From Calliopum simillimum (lineage: Eukaryota; Arthropoda; Insecta; Diptera; Lauxaniidae): DNA of 64,000 bases. Position numbers and translations under genes: made by a program. The stretch spans positions 110,808,897-110,872,896 of the forward strand of contig OX638370.1 of NCBI GenBank assembly GCA_951812925.1, written 5' to 3'. Positions 51,101 through 53,490 of this stretch are shown here, one piece after another. Positions within the stretch are counted from its first letter, which is position 1, and each line of letters begins with the position of its first letter. The notes under the pieces are model-generated. The model was not told the origin of the DNA. It worked only from the letters and a program-made list of their open reading frames with translations, and did no database searches.

Positions 51101-52362
51101 AAATGACTCATTTGAAGTTGGCGCTACTACTTTCGAGAAACGAAAATTCTTTTAGAGTTCTGAGTCTATTCGGAAAAGTTCTGGAGATCGTTCAAGATAG
51201 CGCTCGATGAGTTCTAAAGAAAATCCTTAAAATTTCGTTTTAATCGAAAAATCGAAAAAATTTTGTTTTTTTAAGTATCCAAAAAAAAAAAAAAACTTTA
51301 TCGTAGATGAGTGTTGATAGGAGTTCTGGGTAGCTCTCAATGAGTTCTGAAGAAAGTCCTAGTAAAATTTTACCATAACATTCGTAGTTTTCATGTTAAT
51401 CGTTAAATAAGGTTCCATCGGTCACTCAGGAAAAAATGTACTAACATTTTGGGAAAAATTACTAGAGTATCCTTTAGAACTTTTCGAGCGGTATTCAGAA
51501 CTCTAATCAGAAATCCTTCGTGATAAAATTTTTTTCTCCTGTTTTTTTGATTGAAATGAAAAGTACGAGTATTTTGGAAAAAAAATTACTAGAATTATGT
51601 TCAGAACTCCTCGAGTGCCACCCAGAACTCTAATCAGAACTCCTCTACGGTAAAATTTTGTTTTCCTGAGTGACCATTGGAATTTAATGTAGCAATGAAA
51701 TCTACGAATAATTTCGAAAAGAAGTACAACGATTCGCTGTAGAACTCTTTGAGCGCTATCCAAAACTGTCATCAGTACTCTTTTTTTGCAAGAAACTATT
51801 TTATGAAAAAATTTTTTTATGAAAAATTGCTAAGGTAGTTTCCTACCACTTTTTACACTAAGAACTCAATATAGTCGCTTTATCACAAGGTCACTGACCA
51901 CTGGAATATATGTGCGCTAATTGTACTGAGTGGCTTCTAGGTGAGTGGGTATCATTGATCATAGAACAACGTTTCATACGAGAAATCAATAACTCTTCAT
52001 AACTTTTGCAAAAATTTTACAAAAACTCCTTTTGTTCCGGATCAAGTATATGTTTTGGCCATAGGCTAGAAAACTATCACAATCGCTACTCGAAAACCGT
52101 TAGAGATATTCAAAAAATTTCGACGGATATTTCTTAATTAGACCTAAATAAGTCTATGTTCTTAAATTCACAAAAATAAATTGAACGTGTTCAGGTACCG
52201 GGTCATAATGGGCTAATGAATTTAGCTCATATTGTCATGGGAAATTCTAAGTACATCCTTAATATTAACGAAATATGTAAGTTTTTTTAAAAAAAACTCT
52301 TATTTTTATATTTTGCTTTTTTTTTCAGCACCGAGGAGTATATGATTTGTGTGCGTCCCTAG
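8848..52362 (+). CDS. Dh44-R: CRF-like diuretic hormone (DH44) receptor, class B GPCR, 12 exons
   Basis: Plasma-membrane receptor for the CRF-related neuropeptide DH44; the family couples mainly to Gs/cAMP and acts in Malpighian tubule secretion, feeding and circadian output. The joined exons are 8848-9183, 11650-11776, 15543-15738, 15819-15915, 18343-18436, 18511-18591, 18676-18755, 28644-28754, 31165-31350, 33123-33247 and 35759-35809, plus a terminal exon at 47951-47996 (509 aa) or 52329-52362 (505 aa). All junctions are GT-AG with matching phase. The hormone-binding domain has six cysteines (C81, 119, 128, 142, 161, 176) plus D124 and W129. TM1 is near 196-218. The conserved extracellular pair is C262/C342. 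ICL3 begins [16 protein letters not shown]6 has PLFGITY (403-409), and TM7 is [15 protein letters not shown] (437-451). The CRF-receptor-like phrases, not calcitonin-like ones, decide for DH44 over DH31. R1 versus R2 paralogue cannot be settled. No clear N-terminal signal peptide is seen. Confidence 0.88.
9184..11649 (+). other. DH44 receptor intron 1, with a local tandem repeat
   Basis: GTAAGT donor and TTTTTCAG acceptor. No exon-like sequence seen. About 10925-11160 contains two diverged copies of a ~115-bp unit (CGGTCACTT, GTCCAAAATATATTTTTG, CCCCATC). Otherwise it is AT-rich sequence with short spurious frames on both strands. Confidence 0.6.
11650..11776 (+). CDS. Dh44-R: DH44 receptor exon 2 (hormone-binding domain, first half)
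   Basis: Phase 0 in, phase 1 out (CGATACAACAC|gtgagt). Encodes [20 protein letters not shown], then [17 protein letters not shown], the class B ectodomain core with C119, C128 and C142, the conserved Asp/Trp pair and a GVHYDTT phrase close to CRF receptors. Confidence 0.9.
13025..13490. repeat. Dispersed repeat (TTTTTACGACATTTTAGT family), copy A
   Basis: Shares with 17750-18250 and 27665-28230 an ordered set of blocks: one or more ~100-bp units (CTACGCGTT or CTATGCGTTTCATG, ACATTTTAGT, CAAGGGTCC, GGAACCAAAAAT), then CATGACATTTGG-like text, AATGTCATATTTC, ACTATTTAAC and AATTAGAGATACC. No coding capacity. The shared order shows a single ancestral mobile unit whose ends I cannot place. Confidence 0.6.
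13593..14439 (-). mobile_element. Internally deleted mariner (DD34D) copy
   Basis: Inverted termini TTGGGTGTACAACTTAAAAA (left) and its complement ending CACCCAA (right), flanked by TA at 13591-13592 and 14440-14441. At 847 bp it is about 450 bp shorter than a typical 1.3 kb mariner. The missing part is the N-terminal coding half, leaving only the catalytic C-terminal remnant. Confidence 0.8.
13690..14167 (-). pseudogene. mariner transposase remnant, catalytic half
   Basis: On the minus strand one frame reads [20 protein letters not shown], then [20 protein letters not shown] (second catalytic Asp). After a frameshift near 13890 another frame gives [17 protein letters not shown] (third catalytic Asp), a stop, and further on [19 protein letters not shown]. 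The frameshift, two stops and absence of the DNA-binding half make it inactive. Confidence 0.8.
15543..15738 (+). CDS. Dh44-R: DH44 receptor exon 3 (ectodomain end and TM1)
   Basis: Acceptor TTTTTCATTACAG, phase 1 in and 2 out. Encodes [20 protein letters not shown] with C161, then C176, three N-glycosylation sequons (N156, N164, N169), a short linker and TM1 ([20 protein letters not shown]). The ectodomain ends [18 protein letters not shown], as expected just before the membrane. Confidence 0.9.
15819..15915 (+). CDS. Dh44-R: DH44 receptor exon 4 (TM2)
   Basis: An 80-bp intron separates it from exon 3. Encodes [20 protein letters not shown] and [13 protein letters not shown]. The R-N-T-I-H-x-N-L block, with His230, is the class B TM2 signature. 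Donor GTT|gtaagt, phase 0. Confidence 0.9.
15961..16100. repeat. Short inverted repeat with GGTCTTGG / CCAAGACC blocks
   Basis: GTCTTGGTCTTGGTTTCG and ACCAAGACCTAGACC face each other, followed by TTTGCTCATCAC. The same end phrase (GAGCAAA with CAAGAC blocks) delimits 56752-57013, so both are likely copies of one non-autonomous element; this one is shorter. Confidence 0.45.
16960..17290. repeat. Dispersed repeat shared with 34230-34400
   Basis: Both places share, in order, ACTAAAATG, CAACTTT, CAATTGG and ATTTTCTCT-AAACGTTAT. The block after 17170 (AGTCTGGGCCTCCTCTATCA) also has a match near 1876. Non-coding, diverged, function unknown. Confidence 0.4.
17315..17587. mobile_element. MITE with TCGATACGTCC ends, flanked by TA
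   Basis: Left end TCGATACGTCCATCGTAAAA, right end complementary (CTTTTACGTTCGATGTATCGA), TA on both sides. Sub-terminal TGGTAACTC / GAGTTACCAA blocks also pair. 273 bp, no ORF. The second copy is at 53085-53307. Confidence 0.75.
17603..18250. repeat. Dispersed repeat (TTTTTACGACATTTTAGT family), copy B
   Basis: Begins with ATGTTTGTATGTCTGTCTGT and GGCTGGACCGATC, a phrase often seen at one end of fly repeats, then three diverged ~100-bp units (GACATTTTAGT, CACCCAAGGGTC, CCAAAAAT), then the shared single-copy tail (AATTAGAGATGCCACGCCC). Non-coding. Confidence 0.6.
18343..18436 (+). CDS. Dh44-R: DH44 receptor exon 5 (TM3)
   Basis: Encodes [20 protein letters not shown] and [13 protein letters not shown]262 is the conserved TM3 cysteine that pairs with ECL2, and the [13 protein letters not shown] run is the class B TM3 signature. 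Phase 0 in, phase 1 out. The opening Met is internal, not a start. Confidence 0.9.
18511..18591 (+). CDS. Dh44-R: DH44 receptor exon 6 (TM3 end to TM4)
   Basis: Follows a 74-bp intron (TTCTTCCCAG acceptor). Encodes [20 protein letters not shown] and YSFIGWG. The EGLYL junction and IGWG motif are class B hallmarks. Phase 1 in and out. Confidence 0.9.
18676..18755 (+). CDS. Dh44-R: DH44 receptor exon 7 (TM4)
   Basis: Follows an 84-bp intron. Encodes [20 protein letters not shown] and ETEHFNG. The W-G-x-P in IGWGCPAVV is split across the exon 6/7 junction, which confirms the splice. Ends in phase 0 before the 9.9-kb intron 7. Confidence 0.88.
19784..20638. mobile_element. TIR element, CCGGGTCGA-ended family, copy 1
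   Basis: Starts AGCCGGGTCGAC and ends TATCGACCCGGTCT. The sub-terminal block CTCTAACTTTTGAGTC with ACGATATCTGCAT near 20550-20600 is shared with the other copies (34972 end, 46041-47376, 49875-50800). The body is A/T-rich with GATGCCTTG and AAAATTCACAC blocks and no coding sequence. Confidence 0.65.
21844..22297. mobile_element. CACTGCC-rich MITE, copy 1 of a tandem pair
   Basis: 454 bp with inverted ends AAGCCCAAACTCCAATAGCG and CGCTATTGGAGTTTGGGCTT, each followed inward by a GACGCGCT/CGGCAGTGGCAGTG array. Interior AT-rich, no ORF. Several extra CACTGCC words lie sub-terminally, giving potential repeated protein-binding sites. Confidence 0.75.
22329..22764. mobile_element. CACTGCC-rich MITE, copy 2 of a tandem pair
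   Basis: 436 bp, same orientation and ~90% alike to copy 1 by eye, separated by 31 bp. It shares internal landmarks such as AGAACGCACTACTTTATATG and CAGCGCTGTGCAATTTTTCT. Differences include TCGTGAGCGG for TCGGCAGTGG near the left end and a short internal deletion. Confidence 0.75.
23215..23350. repeat. Dispersed repeat, inverted relative to 1620-1770
   Basis: Its reverse complement matches 1620-1770 over about 130 bp, with landmarks TATCACTATAT, TATAAAATTTATATAG and GTTCATATGAAAGTATTTTA. Ends undefined, non-coding. Confidence 0.55.
24316..24744. mobile_element. Probable MITE with TACACGGAG ends
   Basis: Left TACACGGAGGAAAA and right TTTTCTCCGTGTA are inverted copies 429 bp apart. The interior is A/T-rich with no ORF. 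Target duplication not resolved. Confidence 0.5.
26387..26757 (-). pseudogene. Ty3/gypsy reverse transcriptase fragment
   Basis: The minus strand reads [30 protein letters not shown], a stop, then [20 protein letters not shown] and [16 protein letters not shown]. These are consecutive RT motifs, with the YLDD active site intact. Only ~120 codons survive, with one internal stop. It is unrelated in sequence to the intact gypsy element at 37398. Confidence 0.8.
26770..27655. repeat. Foldback element with ~340-bp arms and tRNA-like box
   Basis: Left arm (26770 to ~27105) and right arm (~27288-27655) are reverse complements end to end: GGTTTACAAAAAA / TTTTTTGTAAACC outermost, then ATGTCATGG, ACTATGTGTTTCCT, CGGACC, AAGGTCATAT, GGTTCTTAGTCCTTAAAAAG, ATGGATTTG. 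The unpaired centre includes a CAACAA tract (27236-27277). Each arm has ATTCGAATCCCGGGTCC-type text (left) or its diverged complement, resembling a tRNA T-arm/B-box. Confidence 0.75.
27660..28240. repeat. Dispersed repeat (TTTTTACGACATTTTAGT family), copy C
   Basis: Three consecutive ~100-bp units (CAAGGGTCC or CAAGGGTCCCCCCTTGGATG, GGAACCAAAAAT, GACATTTTAGTGG) followed by the shared tail (ATTTAACGGACA, ACAAAATGTCCAAGGG, AATGTCATATCTCTGAAACT). Short frames on both strands are repeat artefacts. Confidence 0.6.
28644..28754 (+). CDS. Dh44-R: DH44 receptor exon 8 (ECL2 and TM5)
   Basis: Encodes [20 protein letters not shown] and [18 protein letters not shown]342 is the conserved ECL2 cysteine and the W-x(n)-Q-G-P-x(3)-V-L-L-x-N-x-I-F run is class B TM5. 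Phase 0 in and out. Confidence 0.9.
28755..31164 (+). other. DH44 receptor intron 8
   Basis: The main content is the CGACACTTTTTTGG minisatellite (29740-30430). 28790-29740 and 30430-31160 contain no recognisable element or exon. Confidence 0.6.
29740..30430. repeat. Degenerate minisatellite, ~26-bp GGCGACACATTTTTCGACAC unit
   Basis: About 690 bp of imperfect repeats in which GGCGACA or GGTGACA, then TTTTTCGACACTTTT, alternate. Unit length varies and some units merge. The open frames of 64-140 codons on both strands here are a by-product of the repeat. Confidence 0.75.
31165..31350 (+). CDS. Dh44-R: DH44 receptor exon 9 (ICL3, TM6, ECL3)
   Basis: Encodes [40 protein letters not shown] and [20 protein letters not shown]. 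The TKLR start of ICL3 and PLFGITY in TM6 are shared with CRF receptors. Ends with Gln codon CAG|gtaagt, phase 0. Confidence 0.92.
31351..33122 (+). other. DH44 receptor intron 9
   Basis: Holds a MITE-like element at about 32165-32400 and diverged phrases repeating CATTTGTAGAGTTTC-like words (31684, 32005, 32698, 32863), perhaps a low-copy local repeat. No exon seen. Confidence 0.5.
32165..32400. repeat. GGCAAAAGTAATGTCATAC-family MITE remnant
   Basis: AAGTACCAAAGGAATTAAGTACC and GGTACTTAGGTCC blocks face each other across ~230 bp. The left interior has GAGGCAAAAGTAATGTCATA. Relatives are at 7503, 54989, 57262 and 58985. Confidence 0.5.
33123..33247 (+). CDS. Dh44-R: DH44 receptor exon 10 (TM7 and helix 8)
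   Basis: Encodes [20 protein letters not shown] and [20 protein letters not shown], the TM7/helix-8 block typical of CRF receptors. The acceptor follows a T run (TTTTTTTTAG). Donor AATCGAAG|gtatat, phase 2. Confidence 0.9.
33248..35758 (+). other. DH44 receptor intron 10
   Basis: Contains the dispersed repeat related to 16960-17290 (34230-34400) and a truncated CCGGGTCGA-family element (about 34410-34972). The rest has no recognised feature. Confidence 0.5.
34410..34972. mobile_element. CCGGGTCGA-ended family, copy 2, left end not found
   Basis: The right end TTGACCCGGTCT with GATGCAGATATCG and CTCTAACTTTTGAGTC matches the other copies. The interior shares AAAATTCACAC, GATGCCTTGG and AAACCTAGCGTTTTGCTGAC with 20080-20310 and 50350-50440. 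The expected left CCGGGTCG terminus is absent, so the copy is truncated or rearranged. Confidence 0.5.
35759..35809 (+). CDS. Dh44-R: DH44 receptor exon 11 (C-tail)
   Basis: Acceptor TTATGTTTCAG, 51 nt, phase 2 in and out. Encodes [18 protein letters not shown] (with the flanking split codons), a basic/Ser-rich tail with likely kinase sites (RSRTES). Confidence 0.82.
36409..37165. mobile_element. Possible hAT-like non-autonomous element with tRNA-like boxes
   Basis: Outer ends CCCTGTAGTACGAAC and, on the other strand, CCCTGCAAGATCACGAAC. Inside, AGTAGTTCGTGAT and TAGTTCGTGATC recur in opposite halves, and GGTCCAAATGTAATGCATAA (36539) matches GGTCCAAGTGTAATGCATAA (37011). The middle carries GGTCTAGTGACTTGCGCTGC with CCCGGGTACAAGTCCCC, and on the minus strand GGATTCGAATTTC, both resembling tRNA internal promoters. 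Target duplication not identified. Confidence 0.4.
37398..39291 (-). repeat. 3' LTR of the gypsy element (1894 bp)
   Basis: Runs from TGTAACGAACTCCGG to ATTGATCCTTACA on the + strand, TG...CA bounded. It includes the ~104-bp tandem array (37886-38735), then two ~60-bp copies of a TCGACGAAAATGTCTGAAC unit, then a CTGCTGCAGC-containing AT/GC mixed part. Confidence 0.93.
37886..38735. repeat. ~104-bp tandem array within the 3' LTR
   Basis: Eight to nine head-to-tail copies, each with GGCGATCTGGGACAAGAGAA, CGTCCGAGTT, GACACGAGAGTATTA, TTGTCGACCAA and AAGTCTGAGGT. Neighbouring units differ by a few bases. On the minus strand the period is near 35 codons with no stop, so several in-frame ORFs of 60-108 aa appear. 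These are repeat artefacts. Confidence 0.9.
39292..39305 (-). other. Polypurine tract of the gypsy element
   Basis: On the minus strand AAGTAGGAGGGGGA abuts the 3' LTR start, the usual primer for plus-strand DNA synthesis. Confidence 0.8.
39326..42565 (-). CDS. pol: Gypsy Pol polyprotein: protease, RT, RNase H, integrase
   Basis: 1079 codons without a stop. In order: aspartic protease with DTGAT at 88-92; reverse transcriptase with [25 protein letters not shown] (326-339) and active site YLDD (391-394); RNase H with [14 protein letters not shown] (537-550), a conserved E580 and D606; integrase zinc domain HHCC (H739, H743, C769, C772); and integrase core D801, D861 and E896 with TDNGVQFTS. 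It overlaps gag by ~196 nt in a -1 frame, so it is probably made as a Gag-Pol fusion by frameshifting and its first Met need not be a true start. The C-terminus resembles an integrase tail ([14 protein letters not shown]). Every catalytic residue I checked is present. Confidence 0.95.
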   Translation of the reverse strand: MWTAGAPISRVPKSTNIVLLGVRTQRSQDIRMLQTKFGKRRRPPPRPRAVGANRTSFPSSNAASLVIKDNHILAPVILENAPVMATIDTGATRSFIKISLARKLATRENIASTDITIQLADGTTKIIQQTLETNIALGNNTCRLKLLILTDAIDDLILGMDYLTRMNTTITIGNKQISLWNSGNTTTQPPLITTMRVNKPTEEEEIDQFLREELPKFESIHGTSNITAHKIIMRDEQPIKQRYFPRNPAMQEIIDKEIDELLSQGNIEASHSPHSAPIVLVKKKNGKWRLCVDYRQLNAKSVPDAYPLPRIGHILDRLRDAEYISSIDLKNGYWQIPMSPESKQYTAFTVPGRGLFQWRVMPFGLHSAPATFQRALDQVIGPDMEPYAFAYLDDIIVTGRTLEEHKINLRKVLSRLKAANLKINTEKCDFFKKEIKYLGHLVTNHGIHTDPEKISAIQQLKSPTNLRELRRCLGIASWYRRFVPEFAKVVLPLTSLLKKGKRWTWGTEQEEAFKELKQKLTEAPVLACPDFTKTFVLQTDASDYGLGAVLTQQIGGIERVIASASRRLNGAEANYSATEKECLAIIWGIRKMRPYLEGYKFIVITDHLSLKWLNSIESPSGRIARWALELQQFNFEVQYRKGKLNVLADALSREPVETLGQITTNQQATPQCSWWKKKLNDVRTEPSKFPEYTIENDQLYRHISHPTEDEGCISWKLCVPSYLRDRVLKENHDQPGAGHMGTHKTLARVANKYYWPGMFRDVKRYVRGCLNCQQFKVSQQKAAGKMLSQIAEEPWAILCADFIGPLPRSSHGNSMLLVFFDKFSKWTEIVPLRKATSASLKKAFRERIIARFGVPKVLVTDNGVQFTSKEFRKYLSTLGVRQQFTAPYTPQENPTERVNRTIKTMIAQYTGPSQKSWDEHLPEISLAFNTSIAASTGFSPAFLIQGREPRLPGTLFDEVTLGTGRPSQTLQEKETTLKDVFLMVKRNMEKAAQDQAKHYNLRKRAWSPKIGEKVWLKQHHLSKAADNFAAKLAPKFEGPYQVVAYASPVILQVRKEGDSHVRTVYIGEVKPYHESAYRK
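42370..43506 (-). CDS. gag: Gypsy Gag polyprotein with SAP-like N-terminus and zinc knuckle
   Basis: 378 residues, structural protein of the retrotransposon particle. The N-terminus has a segment like a SAP DNA-binding motif ([10 protein letters not shown], then [13 protein letters not shown], about 19-46), followed by a Gln/Thr/Pro-rich linker and a Ty3-like capsid region ([40 protein letters not shown]). A CCHC zinc knuckle [14 protein letters not shown] lies near 311-324, and a second, [14 protein letters not shown], has Leu in place of the zinc-binding His. The start ATG is 89 nt inside the 5' LTR boundary. The long pol overlap means frameshift expression. Confidence 0.92.
   Translation of the reverse strand: MTKIKATLRCTWVYSLRKEDLETYSTEFGLTSTGTVDELRKRLAAFISEEEHTQEHIERLQELEIKHARSTTPTPQQQKPQTLDTAPAITSQPSLTVPTAPSLSSHQNTPTFLQANYPTMIDQVRKWSLKYDGGRDPMSFIERVEELTDTYGLNRDLLPRTMPELLKDKALIWFRNNNKQWSEWEDFRADFLTFFLPPRFFENLEDEIRQRTQRSSEKFKDYVIQLQSLMRHSQLTPKQKLERIYRNCHEDYQFYIRRRDFETLDELIKLSGDFEDIQSRRNQHTARQTPRMERHRAANEVNDEPINPRVACRRCGQQGHLSRECRNPQILFCWECGRRGLRTYECCRQNSGNDAGRRQDRGQSGPIEPAFPRPMQRH
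43575..43592 (-). other. Primer binding site, tRNA-Lys type
   Basis: On the minus strand TGGCGCCCGAGCAGGGAC starts 2 nt after the 5' LTR. It is complementary to the 3' end of a lysine tRNA apart from one probable mismatch, the usual minus-strand primer of several long-LTR gypsy lineages. Confidence 0.8.
43595..45488 (-). repeat. 5' LTR of the gypsy element (1894 bp)
   Basis: Same length as the 3' LTR. The one difference found by eye is CAACATGTCTGAG here against CAACAAGTCTGAG there. The element's promoter should lie in it, reading on the minus strand. I could not assign a TATA box or start site. Confidence 0.93.
44083..44932. repeat. ~104-bp tandem array within the 5' LTR
   Basis: Same unit order and number as in the 3' LTR. 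Because copy-specific variants occur in the same positions in both LTRs, the array was copied as a whole during reverse transcription and has not recombined since. Confidence 0.9.
45489..46040. other. Intron sequence, no feature recognised
   Basis: AT-rich with T runs. It is the downstream half of the host sequence split by the gypsy insertion. No exon or repeat end was recognised. Confidence 0.4.
46321..47225 (+). mobile_element. mariner (DD34D) copy 1, two internal deletions
   Basis: Starts CGAGGGGCACTACTTATATT directly after TA and ends near AATATAAGTAATGCCCTTCTG. Against copy 2 (48563-49730) it lacks ~250 bp of the N-terminal coding region, joined at ACAACGTTT/TGAACTGATAATG, and ~90 bp around the third catalytic Asp. 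It keeps a C-terminal part that copy 2 lacks. Frames are broken, so it is inactive. Confidence 0.8.
46601..47081 (+). pseudogene. mariner copy 1 transposase remnant
   Basis: Readable pieces are [19 protein letters not shown], then a damaged first catalytic block ([20 protein letters not shown], in which the usual GDESW aspartate is lost), [20 protein letters not shown] with the second Asp, and, after a deletion and frame change, [20 protein letters not shown]. The third Asp block is deleted. Confidence 0.8.
47377..47950 (+). other. Intron 11 end, AT-rich with (TTG/TTA)n microsatellite
   Basis: A TTGTTGTTATTG-type microsatellite lies at about 47598-47640 and a poly-Asn frame on the opposite strand results from it. 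47880-47950 is a long pyrimidine-rich tract leading to the splice acceptor at 47950. Confidence 0.5.
47951..47996 (+). CDS. Dh44-R: DH44 receptor candidate last exon A
   Basis: Preceded by a ~70-nt T-rich tract and CTACATATAG. In the phase required by exon 11 it reads (R)[14 protein letters not shown] and stops at TAA. The codons are much less AT-rich than the surroundings, as coding sequence would be, giving a 509-residue receptor. No AATAAA was seen within 300 bp downstream, which weakens it as the major 3' end. Confidence 0.55.
48563..49730 (+). mobile_element. mariner (DD34D) copy 2
   Basis: Ends CGAGGGGCACTACTTATATT and, inverted, CGTAGGGCACTTCTTATGTT. TA follows the right end (49731-49732); at the left a TA lies two bases outside. 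1168 bp, same orientation as copy 1, 1.3 kb away. It contains the most complete transposase frame of this subfamily in the window. Confidence 0.8.
48726..49634 (+). pseudogene. mariner copy 2 transposase, truncated at C-terminus
   Basis: 302 codons remain open. The early region is degenerate ([20 protein letters not shown]; a conserved segment before [13 protein letters not shown] is shortened). The catalytic region shows [13 protein letters not shown] (one extra Asp against the family's GDESW), [13 protein letters not shown] and YSPDLASND; 34 residues separate the last two acidic residues, so DD34D. After KGKLCVS a deletion removes the block present in copy 1, and the C-terminus reads out of register. 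Probably inactive. Confidence 0.75.
49875..50800. mobile_element. CCGGGTCGA-ended family, copy 4 (most complete)
   Basis: 926 bp, ends AGACCGGGTCGAAATTGAGA and, inverted, AGACCGGGTCGATTTTGTAT, with ATT outside both ends as a possible target duplication. Sub-terminal ACTCAAAAGTTAGAGAGACTC pairs with CTCTAACTCTTGAGTC. The interior holds internal inverted pieces (AAAGCACGGGAAC..., TTTTTTCGTAAGATGACTTG) and no coding frame. Confidence 0.7.
51120..51800. repeat. Inverted array of GAGTTCTG / CAGAACTC units
   Basis: The left half has four GAGTTCT-containing units (51152, 51209, 51320, 51345) and the right half has complementary AGAACTC units (51498, 51605, 51628, 51640, 51741). TAGCGCTCGATGAGTTCTA (left) pairs with AGAACTCTTTGAGCGCTA (right), and GGTCACTCAGG (51420) with CCTGAGTGACC (51665). 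It is a degenerate foldback element with nested repeats, no ORF. Confidence 0.6.
51801..52328. other. AT-rich sequence before candidate exon B
   Basis: No element recognised. The last 50 bp form a T-rich tract leading to TTTTTTTTTCAG at 52328. Confidence 0.4.
52329..52362 (+). CDS. Dh44-R: DH44 receptor candidate last exon B
   Basis: A very strong acceptor (T run then CAG). In the phase set by exon 11 it reads (R)[10 protein letters not shown] then TAG, giving a 505-residue receptor. A canonical AATAAA follows 82 bp later with a TTTTTTGTGTGTAAT element beyond it, so this exon has the better 3'-end signals. The alternative is that it is chance; the frame is only 11 codons long. Confidence 0.55.
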
Positions 52363-52443
52363 CATAGCCGAAATTCATTTAAGCGTAATTCATACACCAG
52401 AACGGATTATGTTTAATAAGTACATAATTTAATTAAAAATTTC

Positions 52444-52449
52444 AATAAA
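52444..52449 (+). terminator. Poly(A) signal AATAAA downstream of exon B
   Basis: AATAAA with a GT-rich stretch (TTTTTTGTGTGT) about 45 bp downstream, the usual arrangement for cleavage and polyadenylation. In AT-rich DNA the hexamer alone is weak evidence. Confidence 0.5.
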
Positions 52450-53084
52450 AACTAATAAACAAAATACAAGAAAAATTATGGATTTTTTTGTGTGTAATAG
52501 AAACTAAGTAATTTACAAAAAACAATTTTGCCTAATTGCTAGTCAATTATAATTATGTATGTTTAAAATATTTCAAGGATATATGTATATATTATAATAA
52601 AATGTATGTGTCAATTATATGTATGTTTGTATGTAATAATTAAATTAAAATTTTAAAAATATATTTCTATGTAAAAAAGTATGTATACAAATTGAATAAA
52701 AAATAATTTCTAAATCAACTCTAATGAACTAAACACAAATTGAAAATGCAAGGTAAGTAAAGAGATTGTTCTTGCCTATCCAACTAACGATAATCACCTG
52801 AAGCCAAGTGAAAAGTATTTAATTTCATACGAATTATGGCATAAGAAAACCTTAATTTACAAAGGTTAAAATATCTTTTATATCTGAAAATCAATTTATT
52901 ACAGAAAAAGTATTAAATTTCGTAGTAAACGAAAATTCGTACGAATTGGTTTATACCTTAAAACACGATAAATACGCTTCATCTTTAAAATTAACATTTC
53001 AAAAACCGTTCTTGATCACAGTCGGCTTTTGGTGATTTAAATTGAGAGCACTGGCACATTTAATTTTTTTTCGGATTAAACATA
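52450..53084. other. Intergenic AT-rich sequence
   Basis: Contains ATGTATGT-type simple repeats near 52560-52690. Nothing else recognised. Confidence 0.4.
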
Positions 53085-53307
53085 TCGATACATCCAACGT
53101 ATAAGTTGGTAACTTAAGTTACAACTTCTTACGAGACAGTGTTTTTCACGCAAATATAAGTACTTAGATCTGACTTTAAAAATAGCTCCCAGCCCTCAGA
53201 AATTTCAAGCTTGAAGTGCCTTGAGTCTAATACGCAGACATCAATAAACGCTGTCTCGTATAAAAGTTTGTAACTTGAGTTACCAACTTATACGTTGGAT
53301 GTATCGA
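53085..53307. mobile_element. MITE with TCGATACATCCAACG ends, flanked by TA
   Basis: Near-perfect inverted ends TCGATACATCCAACGTATAA continuing GTTGGTAACTTAAGTTAC, 223 bp, TA on both sides (53083-53084, 53308-53309). Sub-terminal CGAGACAGTGTTTTT pairs with AACGCTGTCTCG. Same family as 17315-17587; no ORF. Confidence 0.8.
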
Positions 53308-53344
53308 TATATTGACTTTTTTCGAAAATGAACTGCCAAAACAA

Positions 53345-53490
53345 TTGCAGAAAGCACTTTTTCCACGCTTATAGCGCAGTTCCAGGAAAAGTGTTAGTGA
53401 CACTTTTTCAATTGAATCAAAAAGTCATAATCTTCCTTCAAACTTTTCCGATTGGACTTTTACTTTCCAAGTTTCTACCTTTGAAGTGAA
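53345..53490. repeat. Left half of an inverted repeat split by the hAT-like unit
   Basis: GCTTATAGCGCAGTTCCAGG and the following AAAAGTG block recur inverted at 56310-56370, and AAGTCATAATCTTC recurs inverted at 56150. A third, partial relative is at 14515-14590 (GCATAGTTCCAGGAAAAGTG). The hAT-like element seems to have landed between the two halves. Confidence 0.5.
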
